From NCBI GenBank assembly GCA_030427245.1, contig JAUHXA010000006.1, forward strand, positions 62,001-126,000: DNA of 64,000 bases. Reading direction: 5' to 3'. Positions 8,404-17,176 of the stretch are shown piece by piece. Below the pieces are notes generated by a model. That model was not told where the DNA came from. It worked only from the letters and a program-made list of their open reading frames with translations, and made no database searches. The translations under genes and the position numbers were made by a program. The first letter of the stretch is position 1. Each line of letters starts with the position of its first letter. The stretch is from Bacteroidia bacterium (GTDB lineage Bacteria > Bacteroidota > Bacteroidia > Chitinophagales > UBA2359).

Positions 8404-9432
8404 ATGACCCTAATAGTAGAAAAGTTAATTCGCAAATTGTCCGAATCCTTCAATGGCAGTCCTTTGTTTGGGGAGTCTATGATGACTCAACTCGATAAAG
8501 TGAAGTGGGAAATGGCGAATACTTCAATTGGTTCGGCTCATTCGATAGCCGAATTGGTACAACACATCATTTATTGGCGGGTTTTTGCGATAGAGAAATT
8601 AACAGGCAATGTTCAAGAAGACAAACCGAAGGATTGGGTTGCTATTTCGATTGATTCTGTCGGGGATTGGTCGGATTTGATGGAGAAATTGAATAGTTCT
8701 CAAAAGGAATTGGTGGAGGCATTGCAGTCTAAAACAGATGATTTTTTGATGGAAAATTTACCGAATAGGACTTATACCTATGAGGATTTGGTGGAGGGAA
8801 CGATTCAGCATGATGTGTATCATTTGGGGCAGATTGGGATGGTGGTGAAGGGAGTAAATAACAGCATTAAAAGGGAGAACTTGAACTGGCGAGGTCCTTT
8901 CTCTTGGCCAAGTTTTGAAGAAAAAAATCACCTCCAAAAAATGCCAGATTTGGAGGGCGTTTACATTTTTACTTTTAAATTCAAAACGGGGTATCTTGTA
9001 TATTGTGCAGGAGTAACGAATTCTACAAAAAGAAGATTTTCAGAGCATACTCGTCATTATAACAAAGGTGAGTATAATGTTCTTGATGTAAAGTCTGCTG
9101 AAAAAGGGGTGCGTAGTGAGATTTGGCATGGTTGGCAATATGCAAAATCACACCAAGAAGTATTTGCAGAGAAAAAGAAGTTAATATTGGAAGCTGTTGA
9201 TAATCAATTAGAATCCTTTTGTATTTTCATCGCTGAGGTTTCAGATGTAAGAAAGAGAAAAAGAATTGAAGCAGCAATAATGCACAATATATATGAATCA
9301 AAGGAATATTGGTCTGAAGTTGCGGATAAGGGCATGTCCCTAAGCAAGCGATTTCATACAGAGTCGCCACTTGAAATAAGAAATATTTGCTCGGAAACAA
9401 TATATGGATTACCTGAAATTATGGAAATATAA
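8404..9432 (+). CDS. DinB-like domain fused to a GIY-YIG nuclease-like domain
   Basis: The first ~165 residues look like a DinB four-helix bundle, with histidines in AHSIAELVQHIIYWR and in IQHDVYHLGQIGM at the positions used for metal binding in that family. The remaining ~175 residues fit a GIY-YIG fold: GVYIF, then VYCAGVT, the arginine in STKRRFSEH and a glutamate in RIEAAIMHNIYES. The linker is short (NSIKRENLNWRGPFSW). DinB proteins are usually small stand-alone thiol transferases or hydrolases, so this pairing with a nuclease fold is unusual. ATG 8404 is preferred to TTG 8383. It borders the HEPN-MNT pair. Nuclease activity is an inference from the retained Tyr, Arg and Glu. Confidence 0.7.
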   Translation: MTLIVEKLIRKLSESFNGSPLFGESMMTQLDKVKWEMANTSIGSAHSIAELVQHIIYWRVFAIEKLTGNVQEDKPKDWVAISIDSVGDWSDLMEKLNSSQKELVEALQSKTDDFLMENLPNRTYTYEDLVEGTIQHDVYHLGQIGMVVKGVNNSIKRENLNWRGPFSWPSFEEKNHLQKMPDLEGVYIFTFKFKTGYLVYCAGVTNSTKRRFSEHTRHYNKGEYNVLDVKSAEKGVRSEIWHGWQYAKSHQEVFAEKKKLILEAVDNQLESFCIFIAEVSDVRKRKRIEAAIMHNIYESKEYWSEVADKGMSLSKRFHTESPLEIRNICSETIYGLPEIMEI

Positions 9433-9453
9433 GTTGAAAAAGCAATTAGTACT

Positions 9454-9519
9454 TTACTTCAAACTCTTCTTCCCAACCTCCCCCAAATCCTTACACCCAG
9501 CCAAAGCCATCGTAAACTC
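9454..9519 (-). pseudogene. Relic of the 3' end of an FMN-dependent hydroxyacid oxidase gene
   Basis: Translated on the minus strand this gives EFTMALAGCKDLGEVGKKSL, then Lys and a stop. This is nearly identical to the last residues of the intact oxidase encoded at 10326-11540. At DNA level 9460-9519 matches 10332-10391 at 55 of 60 bases, and similarity ends abruptly at 9520 with a stop codon. It is a truncated duplicate separated from the intact copy by the HEPN-MNT genes. Confidence 0.85.
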
Positions 9520-9531
9520 TTAGTCATCTGA

Positions 9532-9915
9532 TTATATCAATTCTTCAATTTTCTCTATAAATACTTCAACTTCATCAATCAAAGGTTCTATAACCTCCGC
9601 TTCAAAACTTGCAAAATCTTTGTAATCCGCCTCTTGCCTTTTGTTGAACAAATCATTGTATAATTTACCTAACTCTATGCTCAATAATCCAGTTTTGATA
9701 AGACTTTGATGAAAAGCAGACTTTATGCCTGTATGGGTGATGGCTTTAATATCCTGATGGGCAAAATAAGCAGTAACAGCATAAAAACAGGAATAATACA
9801 ATCTATTTGCGACCGTATCCCAATGCTTAATTTCTGCAAGAGTTTTGGCTTCTTCCAAACTATTTGCACTTTTTTCAAGGCGATATTGAACCAAATCTTC
9901 TTTTGTATAACTCAT
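9532..9915 (-). CDS. HEPN-domain protein (UPF0332-like), toxin of a HEPN-MNT pair
   Basis: A 127-residue all-helical protein. The start at 9915 gives a 4-base ATGA overlap with the upstream MNT gene, better than the longer frame beginning at 9975, which would run deep into that gene. Characteristic HEPN features: WDTVANRLYYSCFYAVTAYF near the N-terminal third, then THTGIKSAFHQSLIKTG and LFNKRQEADY. HEPN proteins paired with MNT nucleotidyltransferases act as RNases or tRNA-targeting toxins that the partner silences by nucleotidylation in characterised systems. The usual R-x4-H catalytic motif is not obvious, so activity is uncertain. The stop is 12 bases from the oxidase relic. Confidence 0.85.
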   Translation of the reverse strand: MSYTKEDLVQYRLEKSANSLEEAKTLAEIKHWDTVANRLYYSCFYAVTAYFAHQDIKAITHTGIKSAFHQSLIKTGLLSIELGKLYNDLFNKRQEADYKDFASFEAEVIEPLIDEVEVFIEKIEELI

Positions 9916-10211
9916 ATCTGCAAACCTTCTTTTGAAATATTGTGGTACAAAGGAGTAACCTTGTAATTCAACCATGCCTTTTGACTCTCAATAATAGAAC
10001 TTAGTATAGCATCTGTTTGAAGCTCTATTTCAAATAGTTTATCTCGTATCTTTCTTTTCTCTTTTTCTGTTACTTCAAAACTGGTCAGAATCAAAAAATC
10101 CCAATCAGAATGCTCATTATAATTTCCTCTTGCCCTTGAACCATATAAAATGACTTGGACTTCTTGGTCTATTTTAGTAATTTCTTTTTTAATAATTTCG
10201 GGAATATTCAT
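9912..10211 (-). CDS. MNT-type minimal nucleotidyltransferase, antitoxin of the HEPN-MNT pair
   Basis: A 99-residue protein with the nucleotidyltransferase signature GSRARGNYNEHSDWDFLIL: Gly24-Ser25 and the metal-binding Asp36 and Asp38. This is the short MNT fold without the extra C-terminal domains of KNTase-like enzymes. In studied pairs it transfers nucleotides to the HEPN partner and neutralises it. It overlaps the HEPN start by four bases, so the two are translationally coupled. The pair is inserted between a hydroxyacid oxidase gene and a relic of the same gene, suggesting recent acquisition or rearrangement. Confidence 0.88.
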   Translation of the reverse strand: MNIPEIIKKEITKIDQEVQVILYGSRARGNYNEHSDWDFLILTSFEVTEKEKRKIRDKLFEIELQTDAILSSIIESQKAWLNYKVTPLYHNISKEGLQI

Positions 10212-10325
10212 GTTTGTATTTTGATTTGACTTTGTTAAAGGGAAAACAATTGAAATAATAGAAAAGGTTTATTGCCAAGCAGAAGTTTTGAGAAAGATGA
10301 AAACACAAGTAATGCGAATTGGCTT

Positions 10326-11540
10326 CTAAACCAAACTCTCCTTCCCAATCTCCCCCAAATCCTTACACCCCGCCAGCGCCATCGTAAACTCAAATTCCGC
10401 CATCAAATTCGCCAATACCTCTTCCACCCCTTGCTGCCCTGCAATCGCCAGACCATAAGCATACGGACGACCGACACAAACCGCCTTTGCGCCCAAAGCC
10501 AAAGCCTTGAAAACATCCGCACCCGTCCGAATCCCACTGTCCATCAAAATCGGCATATCACTACCCGCCTTGCGAACCGCTTCCACCACTTTCGGCAAAG
10601 CATCAATAGCCGCAATCGCACCATCAACTTGCCGTCCACCATGATTGGAAACAATGATGCCATCCATGCCGTATTTCACCGCCAAAGCCCCATCTTCGGG
10701 ATGCAATATTCCCTTCAACAAAATCGGCAAATCCGTCACACTCCGCAAATAAGCCAAATCTTCCCAAGTCAGCGAAGGACGAGAGTAAATGCCCGTGAAA
10801 GCCTGTACCATTTTGAAGGTTTCGGCATCCACATTAGGCACTTGCATCGCATCCGCCCCAAAATCCATATTCGCCACAACCTCTCTAAACACGGGGTCGC
10901 TTGTATATTGAGCAATACCCTGACCCGACAAAAACGGGAGGTGCATCAAATCCAAATCTTGCACCCGCCAACCCAATACCGTGGTGTCCAAAGTCACTGC
11001 AATTGCAGTACATCTGCAACGTTCAGCACGTTGTACGAGGCTCTTTACCAGGTCATTCGATTTGCTCCAATACAGTTGAAACCAGCGAGGGCTATCTCCC
11101 ATATCTGCGGTGATTTCCTCCATCGAATAAGAAGCCTGATTGGAGATAATCATCGGAATACCCAATTTTGAAGTGGCTCGACCGACTGCTTTGTCTGCTT
11201 CCTCATGCACCATTTCCAATACACCAATCGGACAGGTCAAAATGGGAGAAGGGATTTTGACTCCAAACAATTCCGTGCTTGTATCTCGCACCGACACATC
11301 CCGCAACATTCGAGGATAGATGCGGTATTTGGCAAATGCATCTACATTTTCTCGAACTGTGTCGTCCGTTCCTGCGCCACCGATGATGTAACCGCCTGCT
11401 TTTGCAGTCATTTTTTCTTTGGCAAGTGCCTCCAATTTTTTGGGGTCAAATGGGACAATCGGTTTTGCGCCCATCATGCCTTTGATGTAGATTTCACCTT
11501 GCCTTGCAGGAGCAGAGAGTTTTATAGGGTTGTTGGACAT
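10326..11540 (-). CDS. FMN-dependent alpha-hydroxyacid oxidase/dehydrogenase (lactate oxidase-like)
   Basis: A TIM-barrel flavoenzyme that would oxidise L-lactate or a similar 2-hydroxyacid. The catalytic segment VSNHGGRQVDG carries His300 and Arg303. FMN-binding pieces are visible in PIGVLEMVHEEADKAVGRA, the substrate-proximal YW in FQLYWSK, LKGILHPEDG and DSGIRTGADVFKALALGAKAVCVGRPYAYG. The length of 404 aa is that of lactate 2-monooxygenase and lactate oxidase rather than the membrane-anchored dehydrogenase LldD. Which electron acceptor is used cannot be told from the sequence. A partial copy of its 3' end lies 870 bases away beyond the HEPN-MNT genes. Confidence 0.9.
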   Translation of the reverse strand: MSNNPIKLSAPARQGEIYIKGMMGAKPIVPFDPKKLEALAKEKMTAKAGGYIIGGAGTDDTVRENVDAFAKYRIYPRMLRDVSVRDTSTELFGVKIPSPILTCPIGVLEMVHEEADKAVGRATSKLGIPMIISNQASYSMEEITADMGDSPRWFQLYWSKSNDLVKSLVQRAERCRCTAIAVTLDTTVLGWRVQDLDLMHLPFLSGQGIAQYTSDPVFREVVANMDFGADAMQVPNVDAETFKMVQAFTGIYSRPSLTWEDLAYLRSVTDLPILLKGILHPEDGALAVKYGMDGIIVSNHGGRQVDGAIAAIDALPKVVEAVRKAGSDMPILMDSGIRTGADVFKALALGAKAVCVGRPYAYGLAIAGQQGVEEVLANLMAEFEFTMALAGCKDLGEIGKESLV

Positions 11541-11648
11541 TGCTTGTGTTTGTTTTGGTTTTTTTAAATTTGGTTGATAATACGTAAATGGTTTTTGTGA
11601 TTTAAAGCTAAAGGGCTGAAAAAATATGGACTAAATATAAGAAATAAG

Positions 11649-11699
11649 GGGATAATCGTCCAAAACTGTCTTTTTTAACGAGTTTTGGACGATTATCCC
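11649..11699 (-). terminator. Long perfect inverted repeat, probable terminator
   Basis: A perfect 19-bp stem (11649-11667 with 11681-11699) and a 13-base loop rich in T on the plus strand. It begins 13 bases after the DUF1254 gene stop on the minus strand. The tail after the stem is only weakly U-rich, so it may also act in RNA stability. Confidence 0.6.
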
Positions 11700-11711
11700 A
11701 CTCCAGTCACA

Positions 11712-13145
11712 CTATTCCACAGGAACGACAAATGGAACTTCCCAATTGCCATTCAAGACTTCCTCTTTTGGCCAATAAATCCTCAAAGTCAAAGAAAAAG
11801 CTCCCTCTTTGGGTATCGGCAACCAGTTGGACAATTTTTCCTTTGAAGGACTTTCCGACTGAATATACAAATCCAAAGACCCGTCTTTGTTGTAAATCAA
11901 GTCGTCTCTATCCCCCAAAGCAAAGCGATTCAACTCATTCTCGACCAAAAATTCATCTGCATTGTAGGCAGTCAAAGACCAAAAAGCACGAGCAGGCGGT
12001 ATTTGATTGGCTTCAAAATGAATTGTATAAGAGTTCTTCGCATCCAATGGTTTACCGTTTGCATCTAAAGTACAATTGGGGTAAACCGCATCTTCGGGAA
12101 TACACGCTCCCAATGCAATAAAGTCAATATAGGCTCTCCGCAAATAATCTGTTCCATAAGTGCCAATGCCTTCTTTGACAAACATCCATCCATTCGTTAG
12201 CATACTGGTATCTGGATTGGCACGCCGATCCTCCATTTTTTTGTGGATAAAACTGGGGAGAGCTTTCAGCTTGGCCTTCAAGACAAAATCGTCGGGATTC
12301 AAATCAAAAGACTGACCTGCCACCAAACCAATTTTTGCCATTTTCCGCACGATTGCAGAGTCTGCAGCTTTGGGTGGGTTTTGTACCATCAGTTCTGCCA
12401 CCCGATTGAGGTAGGTGTTTACATCCAATTCTTGAATCGTTTTGACTGGCACAATGTCTTTGTTTTCGGGTGCGACTTTTCCGATTGGAGGCGTATAATC
12501 TTTTTTGCCATAAGCACTTAGTGGAACAAGGCTCATGCTGTCTTGAATTGCTTTTACGACCGTTGCGCCATCTTCAGCGCTGTTGACTTGTATTCTTCCC
12601 AACATCCAAACCATTTCGGTAGGTGCTTGAATTAGATTGAAGTCTTCGGGGGTTTCGCCTTTCCAATTAGGCCCTGCAATCATAATGGTCTGTGCATCTG
12701 TACCTGTGGTGCGAGTCCCAGGCACAGCAAAAACATCGGAATAGGCATCCAACATCTGCAATAAATAATAACGCTCTGTTGCAGGCATGGACAATACTTG
12801 GGGGTCTTTCGCCAAATCCAACCAAGCAATCGAGTAGTAGGTATCGACATTGGGTTTGACCACAGCCGTCAATGTATGATCGGGAAGTTTTCTGAAATGT
12901 CCCAATTGATTGACAGGAGCAAGTGGTCTAACAGGATGGGGTTTTTCAATATTGGTGGTGACTCGTTTGGTCAGATCCATCAAAACCAAAGGATAACCAA
13001 AAACATAGGCTTCCCCCACAATCTTCAATAGTTCATCAGAAGCTATCTCTGTTTGTCCAGTTGCGGTTTGAAGCGTGACGGTTTCGCTTTGGCAGGAGAA
13101 GAGTCCTAAAAGCGTAAAAAGAAAGAGTAAATTGTTGAATTTCAT
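11712..13145 (-). CDS. DUF1254/DUF1214 lipoprotein
   Basis: Starts at ATG 13145, which gives MKFNNLLFLFTLLGLFSC, a classical lipoprotein signal with the modified Cys at residue 18. The N-terminal half carries DUF1254 hallmarks (EAYVFGYPLVLMDLTKR, VKPNVDTYYSIAWLDL, RYYLLQMLDAYSDVFAVPGTRTTG). The C-terminal half is DUF1214-like (ARAFWSLTAYNADEFLVENELNRFALGDRDDL and WLPIPKEGAFSLTLRIYWP). Family members are widespread envelope proteins of unproven function, some close to catabolic genes. The frame open further upstream overlaps the hydrolase gene and is not needed. It lies 37 bases after the hydrolase gene in the same direction, so the two are likely co-transcribed. Confidence 0.85.
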   Translation of the reverse strand: MKFNNLLFLFTLLGLFSCQSETVTLQTATGQTEIASDELLKIVGEAYVFGYPLVLMDLTKRVTTNIEKPHPVRPLAPVNQLGHFRKLPDHTLTAVVKPNVDTYYSIAWLDLAKDPQVLSMPATERYYLLQMLDAYSDVFAVPGTRTTGTDAQTIMIAGPNWKGETPEDFNLIQAPTEMVWMLGRIQVNSAEDGATVVKAIQDSMSLVPLSAYGKKDYTPPIGKVAPENKDIVPVKTIQELDVNTYLNRVAELMVQNPPKAADSAIVRKMAKIGLVAGQSFDLNPDDFVLKAKLKALPSFIHKKMEDRRANPDTSMLTNGWMFVKEGIGTYGTDYLRRAYIDFIALGACIPEDAVYPNCTLDANGKPLDAKNSYTIHFEANQIPPARAFWSLTAYNADEFLVENELNRFALGDRDDLIYNKDGSLDLYIQSESPSKEKLSNWLPIPKEGAFSLTLRIYWPKEEVLNGNWEVPFVVPVE

Positions 13146-13182
13146 ATTTGCTAAAGCATATTTTTTATTCGTAAAATGGAAG

Positions 13183-14094
13183 TTATTGCTGATTCTTATA
13201 AAACGCCCCCACATACTCCACCCATTTCTCAGGGCTTCCCATCTGACAAAAATGTCCTAAACCCTCCATAATCGTCAATTTAGCATCCCTGCAAACGTTC
13301 TTTTTGAGGTAATACGCCATTTCGACCTTTGCCACTGCATCGTCATTCCCCCAACAAATATGTACAGGCAATTTGGTTTGTGCCAAAGCGGGCAACCAAC
13401 GTGTTTTCTCAAAGCGTTTTCTATCGTTCAAATATTTTATGGTTAGATAAGTCTTTTGCCTACCTTCCTTCAAATTGTTCAATTCCCAAAGTGTTTGAAT
13501 TTCTTCATCGGACAAATTGGAGTTGCCATGTGCACTGCGAACTTGCTGATTAAAAATTTTGAAACTCACCACATTCTTCAACAAATGCCCATACTTAGAA
13601 AGCAATATTTTTTGAGTGATCCGCAAATCTGCTAACTCCAAAACCATGCTTCCATTGGTGAAAGTCAAACTTTGCAGCCCCTCTGAAAACCAAGCGGGCA
13701 TCAGCTCATTTTCATGCCTCGCTACAATCTCCGTCGCCACACTATCACCCATATCATGCGAAAGCATGTGTCCGCCTTTCACCCCAAAATATTTCCATAC
13801 CTCAAAAACCGTATCTGCCTGTTCAAAAAGAGAATAGGTGTAATTTTCAATCGGTTTGTCGCTCAATCCATAACCCAACATATCAAACAAAATAATGCAG
13901 TCAAAAATCTGCAACATTCCTTCCACAACTCCATGAAAGGAATAGGATGATTCTGGGAAACCATGAATCAACAACAAAGTCTTTTGAGCTGTTGCAGTAG
14001 GCTGGCCCAATTGTTTGACAAATAGTTGATGTTGAAAAGGGCCGTAAGAGATGTATTCGCCTGAATTTTTCCAGGAGGTGAGTTTTTGTGACAT
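13183..14094 (-). CDS. Alpha/beta hydrolase, epoxide hydrolase/MEST-like
   Basis: Alpha/beta hydrolase fold with HGFPESS (oxyanion region), FDMLGYGLSDKP and the nucleophile elbow LSHDMGDSVA, where Asp rather than Ser occupies the nucleophile place. That Asp is typical of epoxide hydrolases and haloalkane dehalogenases. The LSHDMGD motif and the downstream YLNDRKRFEKTRWLPAL are closest, by eye, to the mammalian MEST/PEG1 protein and its bacterial relatives. A His in GLGHFCQMGSPEKW completes the likely triad. ATG 14094 is chosen because the family begins shortly before the first strand. The substrate is unknown. A pnp terminator separates it from the upstream gene. Confidence 0.8.
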   Translation of the reverse strand: MSQKLTSWKNSGEYISYGPFQHQLFVKQLGQPTATAQKTLLLIHGFPESSYSFHGVVEGMLQIFDCIILFDMLGYGLSDKPIENYTYSLFEQADTVFEVWKYFGVKGGHMLSHDMGDSVATEIVARHENELMPAWFSEGLQSLTFTNGSMVLELADLRITQKILLSKYGHLLKNVVSFKIFNQQVRSAHGNSNLSDEEIQTLWELNNLKEGRQKTYLTIKYLNDRKRFEKTRWLPALAQTKLPVHICWGNDDAVAKVEMAYYLKKNVCRDAKLTIMEGLGHFCQMGSPEKWVEYVGAFYKNQQ

Positions 14095-14113
14095 GATGTT
14101 TTTATTTTGGACT

Positions 14114-14157
14114 AAAAAAAAGGTGCTAACCAAACACTTTCGTCCAGTTAGCACCTT
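14114..14157 (-). terminator. Intrinsic terminator of pnp
   Basis: An 11-bp stem (14147-14157 with 14120-14130) followed on the minus strand by seven T residues, 56 bases after the pnp stop. Confidence 0.85.
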
Positions 14158-14212
14158 CAATATAGTATTTATAACGAGTGAATCAAAACCAATCACTTGT
14201 CATAAATTTGAA

Positions 14213-16477
14213 TTATCTTCTATTGCGGTCGTTTCTTCTACCTCCGCCACCACGGTTGTCTCTTCCTCTTCTATCACCACCGCCACGTCGGTCGCCACCA
14301 CGGTCACGATTATATCCGCCACCGCCACGTCGGTCGTCACTATAGCCCTCTGGTTTTTCCAACAAAACCTTACGGGATAACTTGAACTTACCGCTTCTTT
14401 CGTCGACATCCAATAGTTTCACTTGAACCTTGTCGCCTACTTCAAAGACACCGTCCATGTTTTCCAAACGTTTCCACGTAATTTCAGAAATGTGAAGTAA
14501 ACCCTCTTTGCCACGCATAAACTCGACAAAAGCACCAAAATCAACCACACTTTTCACAATACCATCATAGACCTTGCCCACTTCAGGAACTGCTACCAAT
14601 TCTTCTACCCATCTTACCGCCGCATCAATTGCCGCTTTATTGGAAGAAGAAATCATTACTTCACCTCGTTTGTTTTCTTCATCCTCTTGAACGACGATAA
14701 CTGTTTCGGTTTCTTTCTGAATCGCTTGAATTACCTTACCACCAGGTCCAATGATTGCACCAATCATATCACCAGGAATGAAGATTTTCACAATTCGAGG
14801 AGCATGAGGTTTAGGTTCGGTGCGAGGCTCATCCATGATTTCGTTCATTTGTGAAAGGATGTGCAAACGCCCTTCTTTGGCTTGGTGTAGTGCTTTGGTC
14901 AAAATTTCGTAGGGAAGTCCCTCTACTTTAATGTCCATTTGAACTGCACAGATACCATTTTTAGTACCTGTTACTTTGAAATCCATGTCTCCCAAGTGAT
15001 CTTCATCACCCAAGATGTCGGACAATACTGCGAAGTTGTCCCCATCGGTAATCAGACCCATTGCAATACCAGAAACACCTGTTTTGATTTGAACCCCTGC
15101 ATCCATCAATGCCAAGGAAGCCGCACAAACAGTTGCCATTGAAGAGGAACCATTCGACTCTAAGATGTCAGAAACTACTCTAACAGTGTATGGATTGTCT
15201 TCATCGGCAGGCATTACCTGTTCCAAAGAACGTTTTGCCAACATTCCGTGTCCAATTTCTCGGCGGCTCGTACCTCTCATTGGTTTCGCTTCACCCGTAG
15301 AAAACGGAGGAAAGTTGTAGTGCAACATGAAATTGGAGAAAGAAAGACCAATTGCTTTGTCGTGCATTTGTTCATCTTGCTTTGTTCCCAAAGTACAAGT
15401 GGTCAAAGACTGAGTTTCGCCTCTGCAAAACAAGGCACAGCCGTGTGGAGAAGGCAATAAATCAGTTTCGATTAACAAAGGTCGTACTTCGTTCAGCTCT
15501 CTTCCATCCAATCGGGTACGGTCTTCCAAAATCATTTTTCGGATAACCGCTTTTTCTACTTTTTTGAAGTATTTTTTTGCCAATTCTACTCTATTAGCAT
15601 CGGGTTCTTCTTCCTCTCCAAACATCGTTTCTATCAATTCATCTTTGATAGCCGAGAAAGATTCGCCACGGATTTTCTTACTCAAAGCACCTTTGGCTAC
15701 TTCGTATATTTTATCACTGACCAGTTCAGCTACCTGAGCGTGCAATTCTTCATCCCCTTCAGGTAGTTCGATTTCTCGTTTTTCTTTGCCACAAATTGCA
15801 GCCAATTCATTTTGTGCTTGACACTGAATTTTAATCGCTTCATGACCTACTTTGATGGCTTCAATCAAATCTTCTTCCGAACATTCTTTTGTTTCACCTT
15901 CGACCATCATCACGTTTTCTTCAGTAGCCCCCATCAAAATATTCAGGTCAGCTTTTGCTAATTCTGTCACAGAAGGATTGACAATAAAATTGCCTTCAAT
16001 TCGTGCCACTCTCACTTCCGAGATTGGACCATTGAAAGGAATATCTGATACAGCAATTGCAGCTGAAGCCGCCAAACCTGCTAAAGCATCGGGCATCACG
16101 TCTTCATCTGCCGAAATCAAAGAAATCAATATTTGTGTTTCGTTGTAGTATTCATCGGGGAACAAAGGACGCAAGGCTCTGTCCACTAAGCGGCAAATCA
16201 AAATTTCGTATTCAGAAGGTCTTGCTTCTCTTTTGAAAAAACCTCCAGGAATACGTCCTGCTCCTGCGAATTTTTCTTGATAATCAACGGATAGTGGGAA
16301 AAAGTTCATTCCCTCTTTCGCTTCTTTTTTAGATACAACCGTAGCCAATAAGACTGCATCTCCCATACGCACCAACACAGCACCGTCTGCTTGTCGTGCT
16401 AATTTACCTGTTTCTATAGTTATTTCTCTTCCATCTCCAAGGTCTATCGTTTTGGAGAATACCTTCCAATTGCTCAT
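14213..16477 (-). CDS. pnp: Polyribonucleotide nucleotidyltransferase (PNPase)
   Basis: Phosphorolytic 3'-5' exoribonuclease of RNA turnover. Domains in order: first RNase PH core from about residue 10 ([19 protein letters not shown]), an all-helical linker, the second RNase PH core ([13 protein letters not shown] through [14 protein letters not shown], with the catalytic region [18 protein letters not shown]), a KH domain with [14 protein letters not shown] near residue 580, and an S1 domain with [10 protein letters not shown] near 650. The C-terminal ~40 residues form an Arg/Gly-rich tail with repeated RGGG and DRRG, an RGG-type RNA-binding extension. It follows rpsO in the usual bacterial order. 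Confidence 0.97.
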   Translation of the reverse strand: MSNWKVFSKTIDLGDGREITIETGKLARQADGAVLVRMGDAVLLATVVSKKEAKEGMNFFPLSVDYQEKFAGAGRIPGGFFKREARPSEYEILICRLVDRALRPLFPDEYYNETQILISLISADEDVMPDALAGLAASAAIAVSDIPFNGPISEVRVARIEGNFIVNPSVTELAKADLNILMGATEENVMMVEGETKECSEEDLIEAIKVGHEAIKIQCQAQNELAAICGKEKREIELPEGDEELHAQVAELVSDKIYEVAKGALSKKIRGESFSAIKDELIETMFGEEEEPDANRVELAKKYFKKVEKAVIRKMILEDRTRLDGRELNEVRPLLIETDLLPSPHGCALFCRGETQSLTTCTLGTKQDEQMHDKAIGLSFSNFMLHYNFPPFSTGEAKPMRGTSRREIGHGMLAKRSLEQVMPADEDNPYTVRVVSDILESNGSSSMATVCAASLALMDAGVQIKTGVSGIAMGLITDGDNFAVLSDILGDEDHLGDMDFKVTGTKNGICAVQMDIKVEGLPYEILTKALHQAKEGRLHILSQMNEIMDEPRTEPKPHAPRIVKIFIPGDMIGAIIGPGGKVIQAIQKETETVIVVQEDEENKRGEVMISSSNKAAIDAAVRWVEELVAVPEVGKVYDGIVKSVVDFGAFVEFMRGKEGLLHISEITWKRLENMDGVFEVGDKVQVKLLDVDERSGKFKLSRKVLLEKPEGYSDDRRGGGGYNRDRGGDRRGGGDRRGRDNRGGGGRRNDRNRR

Positions 16478-16802
16478 AAGCTATTTTTAAAGGGTTTAAT
16501 CATGCGACAACCGCATGTTTGATTTAATATATTATCTATCAATTTCTAAGTATTATTATTCGTCATCGACTCGTTGTAAAAGGAACAAAACGCTACTGAA
16601 CTGTATAATAGAGGTTACATTGTGGGAGGGATAGCGATTTGGTGAAAACTCAAAACTTGTCCCGTATTTTAATTGGAGTTCAAATTAAAATGCAAATGTG
16701 TATTTTAATTTTCATTCATTACTAACTTCGGAAGCTTCAATAAAAAAATGAGCATAAAGATTGAGTATTTAACTACAATTTCTATGCTCATTTCACAGAA
16801 TA
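16478..16802 (-). other. rpsO-pnp intergenic region
   Basis: A 325-base gap. It holds the rpsO terminator (16742-16794) and a decayed copy of a dispersed repeat at about 16651-16697. The rest, next to pnp, has no gene and must carry the pnp leader. No clear promoter box could be picked. Confidence 0.5.
16742..16794 (-). terminator. Intrinsic terminator of rpsO
   Basis: An 11-bp stem with a 26-base loop, arms near 16783-16793 and 16746-16756, followed by a run of T on the minus strand. It starts 9 bases beyond the rpsO stop. Confidence 0.75.
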
Positions 16803-17078
16803 TTATCTTCTCAATCCTAATTTTTGGATAATCTCTCTGTAACGGGTAATATCTTTGTTTTGAAGATAACGCAAGAATTTACGTCTTTTACCAACCATCA
16901 ATATCAACGACCTTCTTGTTACATGGTCTTTGTGATTCTTTTTCAAATGCTCAGACAAATGGTTGATTCTTTTGGTCATAATAGCCACTTGCGCTTCATA
17001 AGACCCTGTGTTTGTTTCTGATCCTCCGAATTCTTTGTAGATTGCTTTTTTATCTTCGGATGTTAAGTATGTATTCAT
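16803..17078 (-). CDS. rpsO: 30S ribosomal protein S15
   Basis: At 91 residues it matches S15 over its full length: [22 protein letters not shown], the 16S rRNA-contacting [18 protein letters not shown], and the C-terminal [15 protein letters not shown]15 is a primary binder in assembly of the small-subunit platform. It is upstream of pnp on the same strand, an order conserved in many bacteria, although a terminator lies between them. A TATTTTTG box about 50 bases upstream of the start is a promoter candidate. Confidence 0.97.
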   Translation of the reverse strand: MNTYLTSEDKKAIYKEFGGSETNTGSYEAQVAIMTKRINHLSEHLKKNHKDHVTRRSLILMVGKRRKFLRYLQNKDITRYREIIQKLGLRR

Positions 17079-17129
17079 ATCAATTAATAAAATTAGATTA
17101 AATTTTTATTTTATTTTTCAAATTTGCTG

Positions 17130-17137
17130 CAAAAATA
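17130..17137 (-). promoter_or_regulatory. Candidate -7 box for rpsO
   Basis: TATTTTTG on the minus strand followed by CAGC, 52 bases upstream of the rpsO start. It fits TAnnTTTG but lacks a clear -33 partner. Confidence 0.35.
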
Positions 17138-17176
17138 CGCTTTTTTATACAATTTTGTCATAAAAACAGAAATACA

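Noticed and set aside
8404-10391. A prophage or integrative element carrying the HEPN-MNT pair
   Set aside because: No integrase, recombinase or tRNA gene is present; only the duplicated gene end suggests insertion.
10272-11171. 299-codon plus-strand frame opposite the hydroxyacid oxidase gene
   Set aside because: It is the antisense shadow of a well-supported gene; its residues are compositionally odd (Arg, His, Gln, Pro rich).
11649-11699. An attachment site or mobile-element end
   Set aside because: No matching second copy, integrase or transposase is in the window.
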